A stretch of 64,000 bases of DNA from Sclerotiophoma versabilis (taxonomy: Eukaryota; Ascomycota; Dothideomycetes; Pleosporales; Didymellaceae): NCBI GenBank assembly GCA_012274445.1, contig JAAROD010000015.1, positions 2,480,001 through 2,544,000 on the forward strand, written 5' to 3'. Shown here piece by piece: positions 31,943 to 43,411 of this stretch (positions are counted from its first letter, which is position 1; every line of letters starts with the position of its first letter). The position numbers were made by a program, and so were the translations under genes. The notes below the pieces were generated by a model. It was not told where the DNA came from. It did no database searches and was given only the letters and a program-made list of their open reading frames with translations.

Positions 31943-34309
31943 TCAAAACAGGTCCTGCGTATTGTTCCACGCCGCGCCATCCAACCAGGTTAAGAAGTCT
32001 TCAGCTTGCGTTGGAATAGGCGCCATTCCGTCTAACATGGGGATATCAAAGAACCCCGATCCCGTAACTGGCGCCATATTCCCAACCTCACTTCCCAAGT
32101 TACTGCCTGTGGGCGGGGGCTCGTAATTCAGCACCTCATCCAACACCAAGGCGAGCATCTTGTTGAGCTCCGTGCAGAGCTTGTGGTTACCGTCGCCAGG
32201 GAGAATGAGCCACTCAAGTGAGGATGTGAGGACTGAGAGATTACGGATTACGTCGGCCCGAAAGACGGTGTCGGGGAGTGGGACACCTTCGATTGTAGAT
32301 TTGCGTAGTTCGAGCGCAAGAACTCCAGCGGCGGGGAAGCAGTAAAACATTATGACTGTTGCAAAGTGTCTCCGTGTCTCGTAAGCGCCGTTTAGCGGCT
32401 TCGTGAAGACGAGAGCTGTAGAGAGCAGCTTGAGGGAGACGTCGAGGAGGGCTGGAAGGGCTTGTTGCGTTTGCCGCTGCAGGAGGCGTTGTATTTGGAA
32501 GTGCGTGTGCAGGTATTCGAGATAGGCGGAGATCAGGCGGACTGTGATCCCAGCGCCTAGGCGGTGCCAGGCAGAGTCGTCGTCATACATCTCGTAGCGC
32601 AGGTGGCTTGGAAGGCTTTCCCAGTATTGAGTACATTCCGCTGATATCGTTCTTGAGACCTATCAGCCTGTGATAATTAGAACTAGGAAACCTCGTTAGC
32701 TTACCTCATGTTGTGGGCTACATCACTGTCCTTCTCCCCGGACAGTGACTGCTCCAGTAGTCGCTCTTTGAAGACTGCATGCTGACATCGTAATCTTATG
32801 CAGGTTGATGGATGAATGTGGCCATCAGTATTCCAACCGTTCCCGTCCAGTCTCGAGAGTGCCTTGTTGATGACTTCCGGGTCTTCAGAAACGATAATAT
32901 CGTCGCTGACATCGAGTAGCTGCTTTCGGTCGCTGTACCTCCATCCTATCATAGGAGGGCGACCGAAGAAAATCGCCAGGGTTTTGTCGATTCTGTAAAC
33001 AGCAGAGTAAACCCGTCTCCTTGCTTCACGCATGAACAGGGGCTCCGTATTTGCTCGCTCTGTGTATCCTCCTTCGCAGTGCATGCCCGCAGCATAGAGA
33101 GCTGCCACACTGTCACCAAGTCGCCGCCATGTACCGTGATCTATCTCATATTAGCGGAGGGATTTAGTAAAGGGATAAATGATGTTAGATTGTAGACGTA
33201 CAGTTGTCGCCATAGAAATTGCTAATTATCAGCATGTTCGTGTATATCAGCCACACCATAATGTCGTTAACAGCCCCATGAATCTGGCAAAGATGTATGC
33301 AATCGTTGGATGCATGGATCATGTCCTCAATCAGTTCGTCTCTGTCAAGCCTCGTTCCATCATCAAGGGTGAATATTGGATCGTGTGGTGATGTGAATTG
33401 CGCATTGGAGCACAAAATTGCCAGTATAAGACCTAACGTTTCCCACCGTAAGTTCTTTCCTGTGAACAATGTATGGAACTCTGACGGGCGCATATCGGCG
33501 GGCACTCTCATCGGTCGCGCAGTATTCCTTGTCATCTCTGCATACATGGCGACCGCGTCATTCTCGGTGTTTGCGAGCTGTGCCAAGTCGAGGCTTAGTT
33601 GCGGTAAAGCAGATATGACGAGTGGGCCTATCAAAGCAGATGCTTTTTGTTGCTCAAAGTACATGTTGAAAGACTTCTCGAAGAATGAGATTGGCAGAAG
33701 CTTGGTGACAATTGAATGACCTATGCCGATCTGACAATGGCGGCTTCCAAGTACAGTTCTGTCAGGTACGGAAGGCGTCCTACTTGTCCTCTCTGAAGGC
33801 TGCTCGTGCACACTGTCTGGCAGAGGCTGCTCTTCGACAAAAACACTTGCATAGCTTGTCGAGCCAAGAAAGAATCCTCGTGTTGGATCTTGAGTCGGCT
33901 TTGTACACCCTGTCCTGGTGGTGGTCTCAGGTGGCGTTGGCCATGAGTTGACAAGGTCATTCCTCAGCGTTGGTGGGCTCAGCGTCAACGGTGCAAGTCT
34001 CTCAGGACCTCCAGGATGCGCACTTAGCTTTCGACGGCGAGGCTCGGGCTTCTTACGTGGAGTCCCTGCGGGCTTTGTCATAGGATTTGGGTGATAGAAA
34101 CACTTTGTTGGTCAACATAGCGCGATCTGATTATGATCGTCTCATCTGCTCACTTGCGCGGTGATGCCCCGCGTTTGGCACTTTTGGCATGTTGGCGTTG
34201 TATGGTCGCACCGGATCTTCGAGATCCTGCACGGTTCACAGCTGGGATTCTGATCAGCTTGGCTGAGGGTCTCGGAATATTGACAAACCTTCTGGGCTTT
34301 CCGTTCCTT
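31943..34309 (-). CDS. Zn(II)2Cys6 transcription factor with fungal_trans domain (5' end unresolved)
   Basis: Nuclear DNA-binding regulator. The zinc cluster is split by an intron (34153-34103): CEPCRISKIRCDHTTPTC, then QKCQTRGITAQ and, in the next exon, C FYHPNP. All six cysteines are present with C-X2-C-X6-C-X6-C-X2-C-X8-C spacing. Further exons are 34102-33202, 33140-32705 and 32651-31943, with introns 33201-33141 and 32704-32652 all in phase. The middle part contains the fungal-specific factor domain (MREARRRVYSAVYRIDKTLAIFFGRPPMI). The zinc frame is open back to a TAG at 34310 but has no ATG, so a small upstream exon with the start codon must exist or the 5' end is damaged. Target genes cannot be guessed. 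Confidence 0.83.
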
Positions 34310-35860
34310 CTAAGCTCCCTTGACATGTTCAAAACCTATCCGAACCTAGCCGGGCGCAATGGCAATAGGTACGGCAGCTTTCTGCTATGGAAATCGCATG
34401 TTCAAACGCCTCGGAATATTGACAAGCCTTTACTCCGGTGCGGGATGCACCGCGATCCAGTCCGATGATGGCATGGTGGAGAGTGGCCAACGATTGGTCG
34501 ATAGCCTCAGAAAAGTGGGTAATCGGCATAAACATACTTCGACAGTGACTGCGACAGCAACAGCGATTCTTCTGCAGTGCATTTGCCAGCAGTGGAAACA
34601 GTCAAGAACACTCCTTACTGTTGCTGTTGCTTGATAGTTGTCCGACGTCAACATTTGACTGCTGTTCAGTCATGATCCAGTTTGTTGTGTTTGGCGTTTA
34701 GCAAGGCAGTCTTGCAAAGTTGCGGTCAGCGCACAGCTTTTTGAGCTGCCATCATCCGTTCTGAACAGCCTGCAACCTGGATCCCTTTCTGCATTCTAAC
34801 AATCTTGAGCACAGTTTCACAGCATTTCCGCAACATCTACGAGCATTTGTTCGCCCGTATAACTCATCGCCCTCTGCAAGTGTCAAAACGCACGGAAGCC
34901 GCATGCCATCGCAATTACGCTTTGCAGCTGTGCGCTGGCAATCGATGGCTTCAACGCGCCCATGATGTGGGCGTCTACTGAATTACAAGGGCATCAAGGG
35001 CAGGCCTGTCGCAGATCACTGGAGCAAACCACTGGCTCCAGCTCTTCGAGGGCGACCAGCTTCCCTTCCTGCCTGCAGCAGATGCTGGCTGTGTATGTCA
35101 GCTGGTAATTGCAGTAGAACCGCAAACAACGAGCAATCTGCATCCACCCCTCACCATCAGCAGCTGCGTGATTCACAATTCGCTTTGTGAACACCGCCTT
35201 TTGATGAAACCAGGGCTTAGCGAGCGAGGCGCAGTGCAGCCCAGCACGAACCTCGAGGCCTCAGCCTGATGTCGAGGGTTCGTAGCGCACCATCGGTACG
35301 TTTCAAAATCACAGCCTTACCAGAGCGCGAAGAGCGCGATCAGCAAGCGTAGGACCGGCCGACGACGGTGGGTTGCATCTCGAATTCTCGGTGTCAAACT
35401 TCGTGGTGGAGTGCAGCGCGAGCGTCTATTGCGGTTTGGTGCGACCCTGCTATGCAGACGGGCTACAGCTAAGCCAATAGCTGCATTTCGCGCCATCCCC
35501 CTTCACCGGTGGACGTGGGGCAGCGTAAGATGCGCTCAGGAATTGCCAGTCTGATTGCATCCTCACTCCTCATTTTCAGCCGCGTTGGAAGTGATTCTTC
35601 TTGCGCGCCCCCCTCGACTCGTGCTATACGTCCCTCTGCCTGCCTGGACCACCCCGTCTATCGTTGCCTGTTGCCCATCCAATTTGGCCCGTTTTGAAGC
35701 ATCGCGAGCCGTTCTTCTTTGCGACTTTCTCAGTTTAGGGCCAGCGGCCGAAGAACGAGCGTTGGTGCAATATTTTTGCCAGGCAACTCAGGAGCTAAAG
35801 TCGTAGGGCTTGAGGATCCTCTGATCCTGCTGGGGCGCTCATAGCGGCCCTCTGCGCACC
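34310..35860. other. Divergent intergenic region between two regulator genes
   Basis: About 1.55 kb between the start regions of a minus-strand and a plus-strand transcription factor gene. The missing first exon of the former probably lies in the left few hundred bases. No other recognisable feature; long leaders are common for such genes. Confidence 0.4.
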
Positions 35861-38591
35861 ATGTCCACTCTTCCTCCGCAGTACCCATACCAACCACAAC
35901 AGTTTCTCTACGAACAATCTGCATTTGAGCTTACCCACAATGACGTCCGTCGAGCAAAGACACCTACCGACTCCTTGATCAATCATACCGGACTGTCTCC
36001 TGGAGGCTACTCTCCCGGACCTCTCATAACCACGCCACCGCCGTTGAGCCGCAATCCCTCGCAACAACCAGCACCATTGCATAATCAGATACATGAACCA
36101 TCGCTCTGGGACAATGGCAGCTTTTCGAACTCCCCAACATCTGTGAGAACACCAGATAACGACTCTTTCGAAGTCGAAATGCTTGACTCAGACATTGGAC
36201 GATTCTACCAACAAGATACCAACATAATGTCGACTCAGGCCGCGCATAACAATATTCCAGCTGTGGATTCAACCATTTATTTCAGCGACCAAGGTACGTT
36301 CGATGTTAAGCTTTAGCATATCTATGCTAACGGGCTCAGCACTCCAAGAGGCTCTCAACAGTACAATGGCCCAGCAATACCAGCAACAATTCCACATGCA
36401 CACTCAACAGCAGCAAAACATAATAGCAGCTCAGTCGCAAAATACTTTTTTCAGCGGAAACTACACAACTCAGCCACAGCAACACGCTCAACCGCAGCAG
36501 CAGCAAGAACCATGGAATGGTCAGGGCCCTTCAAGGTTTAGGATGATGCCCCAGTCTGGGCATGTCATGTTTGATCCTGTCTCCGATCCTACTTTGAATA
36601 CCCAGTTTCTTAACAATGATGTCAACTTCTGGACTGCCAATTTTACCGACCCCAACTCTCTTGTCTCACCAAGTGAGCCTACGGTACCGCCCCAGGAGTT
36701 CATGTTCGGCTTTAGTACACAAGATATCGCCTACCGGCCACAGCACCGTGGATCTCAAGGATCCTTTTTTCAAAGTCCAGTGGAGCTGCGCTTCAACGGA
36801 GCACTGCATTCGCCAGATCAACCAAACTTTGTCAACTACGATGCGTCATCAGCCATCATCACAGACAATTACATTGTAAATGTACCGAATGTATCGAATC
36901 AGTTTGTTCCTACATCGCCATCTACCTCGTCAGTCGGGCAGTACTCGCAACAGTTTTACCAGCCCGCCGTTAGTCCGCAAGCCTCAGCACCAAGCCCAGG
37001 TAGCTCGGACGGCAAGCACTCACACCAGCACTCTGACTACGAGATGTTCGACACTTTACCAGCACATCATCCAACTTCGGCCATGTTTCCCCCATCACAG
37101 TCGTCAACCCGAGGGAGCGCGTCACCTGCTCAGCCTATACCTGAGATCTCCTTCGACGCTTCTCCAGAGCCAGAACAATTGAGACGGGAGTCGACCTCAA
37201 AGAGTATGAGCAAGTCAGGAGGGCGGGCGCTAGGTACGCACCTGGATCCCAGAGTCGCGAAGTCCGCGCACGATATGCGAAAGATCGTAGCATGCTGGCA
37301 CTGTGTGCTTCAACGAGACAAGTGCGGACCTGGAGAGACCTGCGAGAGGTGTATGAAGCGCTCTCAGCGCCCGAATGCTGACTGCGGGTTGGGATGCTCG
37401 CGCGTCAAGCTCATTGACTTGGGTGATGCCTTCATCCCACACCTAGTTTCGCAGATGCACGAAGACTCTTTCCTGACGCAATTCGTATCTCAGCACATCC
37501 ATCAATGGAACAATGTTGAACTTACGGTCGTGATGACTTGTGGTCAGGACAAGATGCCGCGAATTCCAGTCAAGGTCTACGAGTTTGTCCCTAAAGGCGA
37601 TACATTACTGTGCCAAATTCAATACCGAACAGACCCTGGGTCGAACAAGCGAGTCATGTACCGGAAGCAAAGCCCGCCATTGGGAATGGTTCACATCAAC
37701 TACAACGAAGAGAAGAAGTATGAGAAGTACGTCAGCGATATTGTTGACAATCATCTGGACTCATTTGGCGAGCTCTGCTGGATGGAAGATGACAACGACT
37801 TCCAACAGAAGCTCTTCAGACTGATGACAAGAGTAAAACCGAAGAACGACGATGAGCAGAAACTGTTCCGCGAAGTCTACCGCCTTATCGTTGTTACATT
37901 TATCATGTCGCATACCCTCACAATTGCGCCTGAGACAAAATATGCCACGCTCTCACGCATGCACTCCTTCAACGGTCAGAATGAGACGTACACTTCGCCA
38001 CGCATGACCAACCGCCAGCTGAAGTACTTTTTTTCACGAGTCCAACGGTCGATTCAGAACGCGCTTCTGAACAAGCTGCAACAGATTTTTAAATCGTCAA
38101 AGGGCTGCGACAAGTGGTTGGCAGCTTTCATTACCATCGTCGGCATGTGCATGGCACTTGAAGATCAACAAAAGACGATCCACCTCGTTCAGACAACGAA
38201 GTCGACGACGGAAGGACTCGATGTGCGTGATGCACAGGCCCATGCAGACCATGCCAATAGGGAAATTGATGCCCAGATGCACTTCATCCAGCAAATATTC
38301 AGGTGGAAGTACAACCGCAAGCACAACCCCCTGCTGAACGCCGACCACGACTGGGAGAAAGAGGTTGGCTTTGGAGATGCATCAAGCGTGAACTTTGTAC
38401 GGCAGGTCGCGCAGTTGGTGAAAGAAAACAGTGAGTATCTATCATCCGCGACATTGGTGACAATCTGCTAATCATATACAGCCGACTATCTACAGCACCG
38501 AGGAGCTGTCAGCATCTCGTCTGATAATCAGACGAAATACACAGCACGAATCGTTGGCAAGTTCCTGATGTCTTTCTGGTTGCCGCAATAA
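35861..38591 (+). CDS. Zinc-cluster transcription factor-like protein with atypical cysteine spacing
   Basis: Probable nuclear regulator. Exons 35861-36293, 36340-38430 and 38482-38591, joined by introns with GTACGT and GTGAGT donors, give 877 residues. The first 400 residues are Gln/Pro/Ser-rich with polyglutamine runs, typical of activation regions. The cysteine block CWHCVLQRDKCGPGETCERC, then a ten-residue loop and CGLGC, follows a basic stretch (DPRVAKSAHDMRKIVA); it matches Zn2Cys6 except for the long last loop and an extra cysteine. A conserved helical domain follows to the end, which reads ARIVGKFLMSFWLPQ. I recall similar architecture in other Pezizomycotina annotated as C6 finger proteins. 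DNA binding is inferred. Confidence 0.82.
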
Positions 38592-40413
38592 TTGTACGAC
38601 TTCATGTTGGGTTGTTCTTACTTCGACACTTCCGGTCCTTGAGTCCTCTCCTATCGACTCGCACGGCCTTTCGGCATGATTGTACACCTTTTGTTCTTCA
38701 CATTGACGCCACTACGCCCAGCACACGCGCCAAAATACGTTGTACGGCCTTTACCAAGCCTGATGACTTACGAATTTTCATGTCACTGCCTTTGTGTTTC
38801 TTAAAATCGGGGTCTTTTACGGATCTATACCCATTAGCACACACAGCTGTCTTGTGCCCAGCTCAGCTTGGCCTCCGTGATTGTCGAGCGGGGCCAACAG
38901 TACGAATCTTAATATACATTACTGCCATCACCTTTCTCTTCTTTAGACTATAACGACTGTGGTCACGATTTTAATGCTGCCAGGCACATAGTGACAAGAG
39001 TGACAAGCTCAACTGCACGCCAAACCGGTCATTGTGGATCCGCCCACATCGCAGACACATCCCCCAGTCTTTTACAAGGGACTGCGCCTGGACTGCACGA
39101 GGCTAAAGCGATACCCCATTACCCATAGACAGGGTGAGGCAGGTCTCTGTGAGAGATAAAAGTGCACAGCCACCACCAAAAGTATCTCTTTGGGAGGTAT
39201 TGCGCAAGTTCACGTGACGAGACTGAATGTTCCTGGCAAAACTCGAATGTGCAAGTGTACGGTAACTCCGGGTGAGTGATCCCCTGTTGTCATCATAAGG
39301 ATTCCACTAGGATGTGTGTCGCCAAAGTAATCTAAGATTGTCGATTCAGGCATCTGTCAAGCAGTCGGTTTACCTAGCAGCGTGGCTACAGCACGCCTGA
39401 TGCCGATTCAGCGAGTCATACTGTCTCGAAGGTATTGATACTAGGGCTGCTGACCGCTTTGTTCTTTCTTCAGGAGGTCATCCGCCTTCGATAATCACGT
39501 ACGGACGCGCAGCGAATACTTTGCCATCAGAGCCGTGATGGCTATGTTTGAGTGGAGAAAATATAGCCTGATTGAAGCGGCACATCCAGGGGTTTCGCTT
39601 TTTGTTGAGTCCTTATGAGAGTTCGGACTACAGACGGGGTCACTGTGAACTTGGTTATAAAATCAATGGGTTGTCGGTTGTCAGATGAACAGAACCTTTG
39701 CCCGAATACTTGGGCAACCCCTAAGAGGTCTTCGGAGAATGTTCTTGACACGCTTACACGACCAGGACGCGCCTGCCCTGAAGGTGCCCAAGTTTGCGGA
39801 AGGCTGAAAATAGAGATAAGAAAGGATTGCTTGCAGTTCGAGCGGCGAATCTAAGAAGCATGCTGTGATCATTATAACTAATCAAGTCCGAGTTATTCAG
39901 CAAAGGTGCGTCAAGAAGGTCGTGTTGAATCGGGTATGCAGTGGATACTAGCGCCATATAGCGTGTAAACAAGGCGTCACATGAGAGCGCGAAACCCCGG
40001 AAGAACAATTCCCAGTAAAGTTTGCGTCGACAGAAAATGGAACGAACACGTCATATTCTTTCGAATGTGTACTCGACCACTCCTCGCTAGCTTCCTCGCC
40101 TTCGCATTAGGCCCCTTTGAACATGAGTACAATGGTTGTAATACAATCGTACACGCGACAGCACGCAGTTTCGACGTCACAAAATTTGTTGAACCTTGAC
40201 TGCAGCGCAGACTTGGAGTCATATCGACGAGATCTCGGCCCCGGCGTTCAAGCAAAATGCTTCGAGAAGACAAGCGATACGATACGAGCGCAGTTAGATG
40301 ATCACCGAGCTTCTTTGCTTCAGCATCGTCGCAATGGAAAGACGTCTAGATTTTCCAGTCCCGTTCCTCGACTTGAGGTTCTGCAGTCGCATACTGTGCT
40401 CAGCAGCAATGCT
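38592..40413. other. Gene-poor intergenic region
   Basis: About 1.8 kb after the regulator's 3' end. A frame open upstream of 40414 joins the next gene and may include further N-terminal sequence from 40117. Nothing else recognised. Confidence 0.4.
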
Positions 40414-40905
40414 ATGCCGCTACGAATGACGGCGCCGAACGAAAAGTACCATACCGCATCTCATCCTCGACCGCTCCGGATCCTTTCATTACCGCATGCG
40501 CCGGGGCAGATGGTACAGCCGTCTCGCCGTGGGAGTCCAATGCCTGGGCATGTAGAGACATACCCAGTAGATCTTCGGGAGGCACTGGAGCGTTGTAATC
40601 AGTACGGCCACCAACACCGGCCAGACACTGTATATGAAGTCATCACAAACATCAAGAGCGACTACATGGGTAGCTCGAAAGATGTGGTTGGAAGGTATGA
40701 GAGCTTACAGGATGCAAACATGCAGGCCACCAACGTCTTCCTGTCCAACGGATACCATGCTTTGGACGACGAACCCGCGTACGAAGTCGAGGGCGACGGT
40801 CGTCTCAAGATTCGGTGCAATGCCAATGGCTCAACTGGAGGGTGTGTGGAGATCAACGTGGAGAGCGCCCCGGCCATGCAAACGCTCAGTCCAAAGAGGA
40901 GATAA
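40414..40905 (+). CDS. Hypothetical protein, fungal family with SDYxGSSKDVVGRYESLxDAN motif
   Basis: Function unknown. The chosen Met gives 163 residues; upstream in-frame Mets at 40117 and 40123 would add a less protein-like extension. The C-terminal half contains VYEVITNIKSDYMGSSKDVV and YESLQDANMQATNVFL, followed by a short beta-rich end (YEVEGDGRLKIRCNA). I recall this kind of block from many uncharacterised ascomycete proteins, where it precedes a similar strand pair. No signal peptide or membrane helix. The stop is at 40903-40905. Fairly likely a real gene; exact start uncertain. Confidence 0.6.
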   Translation: MPLRMTAPNEKYHTASHPRPLRILSLPHAPGQMVQPSRRGSPMPGHVETYPVDLREALERCNQYGHQHRPDTVYEVITNIKSDYMGSSKDVVGRYESLQDANMQATNVFLSNGYHALDDEPAYEVEGDGRLKIRCNANGSTGGCVEINVESAPAMQTLSPKRR

Positions 40906-41013
40906 TTTCTGCTTGGAACGACTATGAAAGGTCCGACCTTCGTCTTGATTTACAAAGCTACACGCAGATCTGTCGCCAATAACGCGACCTTCTGTCCACC
41001 AGTCTCAAATCCT

Positions 41014-41460
41014 CTATTCCCTTTTCTTCTGACGCTCGAGACCTACACCGAGCACGAAGGCGAGCCTCAAAAAGAATGGGCCAGCAGTCGACATCCACGT
41101 CACCCAGTCATGAGATCTCCAGTTACCTGGCGAAAACATCTCTCGCGTACCCATCTCTGCCCAAACCGAGTATATGTGCCCAGCATCGCACAACGCCATA
41201 CCGAAGATTAGCACCTTCCAGACGTACACATCGTGCACTACTCTGAGCGTGACAGCCTGATTGAACGCGAATAACAAGTACGTTGCTGCGAGCTGGTCGT
41301 ATATAATCTGCGATTTTGGATGCCACGCAGCAGTGACGGGCATGTATTCGTGGTAGGTCTCCGGCTGAGACCAGAGGTATCTGGCGCCATTTAGCGCCAT
41401 TGCAGGCTCGAGCCAGAGGTGCCACAGCCGGTAGATAAACGGAATGTTTGGAGGAGTCAT
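41014..41460 (-). CDS. Small integral membrane protein (DUF7704-like)
   Basis: Unknown function. A single exon of 148 residues starts MTPPNIPFIYRLWHLWLEP, the pattern of a widespread fungal family of four-helix membrane proteins now labelled DUF7704; that label is from memory. Hydrophobic segments are about residues 8-28, 57-80 (QLAATYLLFAFNQAVTLRVV), 84-104 (WKVLIFGMALCDAGHIYSVW) and 124-142 (AGPFFLRLAFVLGVGL). The tail is basic (ERQKKRE). The frame is open upstream but the first Met preceding the family-like sequence is at 41460. Some members sit near secondary-metabolite genes; I see no such cluster here. Confidence 0.72.
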   Translation of the reverse strand: MTPPNIPFIYRLWHLWLEPAMALNGARYLWSQPETYHEYMPVTAAWHPKSQIIYDQLAATYLLFAFNQAVTLRVVHDVYVWKVLIFGMALCDAGHIYSVWAEMGTREMFSPGNWRSHDWVTWMSTAGPFFLRLAFVLGVGLERQKKRE

Positions 41461-43411
41461 CTTGCTTGAGCTGAGACGGTCTGATATTACGAATGATACA
41501 CTGAGTCGTGTGAAACTGGGACTGGGCTGGTAGCAGTAACGAAAGCGCGGTGTTCCAGCAATGCGTTGCTTTGGCTGGAAGATAGACGTTTCTGTGTGGT
41601 GTACATGACGCTGAACCGGGACACCGTAGACACTAACAGGTGCGTAAGCGGGTAAAGTTCCTGCATGCAAGGAAGACGAATCAGGCGTCCAAGTTGGCAG
41701 GAACATCTTCTGATACCAACCGTGGCTTTGATCAAACATCCTACAGGATCTGCATGCCAATTTCCAACAAAAAACCAATGCTATGAGCATAGATGTTGTC
41801 GGAAGCCAGTAGCCATGTCACTATAGTGCTCGAGTGGTCAGCAGGCGCTGTACGGTCGACTCCACAGGAAGCAAGACCATTGGTGGGAACGCCTCCCCTG
41901 CATTCGACAGCAAAGCAGCAAACCTGCTTATTTGGGAAATCGTGACACGGCAGTAGGTGGAAAATGTTCCCACCCAATCACTCACCCAGACATGAGGTCG
42001 TGCTCAGGTGCCCAGGGGTGCAGCCAAGTTTAGTTACGGTGCATAAATCTACACTGGCAGAATCAAGTTCATGTGTTACCGACTTCATACCTCACACGTC
42101 TCTAGGATCTCAGATCATGTTTAAATGCATCGAGAGCTCTTATGGTCTCTCTCGAAAGAAACTCTCGTTCGACATTGCCCGCGCATGCTCACGAGACGTG
42201 CAGATCACGTCATGGCAAGGAGCTGCCGCGGAGACTGTCCCGTGCTATCAACAGAACAACTGCCGTGTGTCTTGATGCTTTCAGTCCTCCACAAACCTGA
42301 TCAATACAACTTGCAAACCTCTACAATTGTGTTCTTCTGAGAGTTGGTACATCAAGTGTTCATAGTATCCGCTCGAGCCACATTCGATACTCAGGGTCCA
42401 ACATGGACATGTCGAGTCACTTCGGCAGCTTTCCGAGAACTTCCACCGTCTTCAGGTAACCCGCAGCTCCGAGCGGGAATTCTGCGAAGAACAATGCTGA
42501 GATCTCGATGCGAAGCAAAGGTCTGTGAAGCAGAGATTTTTGTATGCAGCTGAACATCGCGTTTTTCGCTGAACATCGGATTGTCAGAGAATGCCATCAC
42601 GATGGCTCACTAAGAACGTCCTAGCTACGCTGGGCACAGCGCTGGCTTCCCCACGTGTAAGAGCCTCAAATTGTGCCCGGCGTCAGAGACGGACGCTCTC
42701 GGCGACCGTGGTAGCTCTCAAAGACCGTTGCAGGGTGGGCAAGGCTTCAGGTGCAATGGCCTAGCATCTGATTGGGCCGGGAGCTGCAAGAACACCTGTA
42801 AACCACGCTCTTTTGGCGCCTCTTTGAGCTGTCACTTTGCGCTCAGATTTCGTTGGGCGCTGCAGCTTGCCAGGCCACACGTAAATGTGATGCCAGAGTG
42901 ATACCCAGTTGAAGCGGTTCGTGGAGCAGACACATTTGCTTGCACCGGCCGTGCCATGTGACGTCAGAGCGTGACCGCGGGGTGGTGCTCCAATGTTTTC
43001 CTGCGCACGTCTAAAGCTTGCGAGGATCCACGTTTCGTTGGAGACGCCCCTGCTCAACCGCACTCGCATTTTCTCAGCAAAACCAAGGAAGTTCTCTTCC
43101 GCGCGCTAGGCGCAGCCTCATTCGTTTATGACTACTTAAGCTGTAAGTCATGCCCTCCCGCGCGCTCACTGCGTCGCGAAAACGTCCCGGGCGGAGTACT
43201 TGACGATACCCACAGATTCCCTCGAATTTCAGCACAAACCTACTCACCTGCCACATCGACGCCGCCTTTTGCGACTGTACCTCAAGCTGCTAGCGGGCCG
43301 AAATTGTCTACAATACGTCTCTAACCTACCTATATCCCGTCCCGTACATACAACCCGACCCCACATAAACGGCCCCGCGAAGACGCCGTTGCGCCATATC
43401 CATCGCCCACC
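41461..43411. other. Divergent intergenic region upstream of the trehalose gene
   Basis: About 1.95 kb. Short frames on both strands lack convincing features. A CCCCT (stress-response-element core) lies at 43047-43051, about 360 bases before the trehalose subunit start; a single copy means little. The last 250 bases are C-rich leader-like sequence. Confidence 0.4.

Noticed and set aside
36385..36510. Possible CAG/CAA repeat expansion
   Set aside because: Short interrupted glutamine runs inside a transcription factor activation region, normal for such proteins.
42700..43324. Plus-strand frames upstream of the trehalose subunit
   Set aside because: They overlap the likely promoter and leader and show no protein features.
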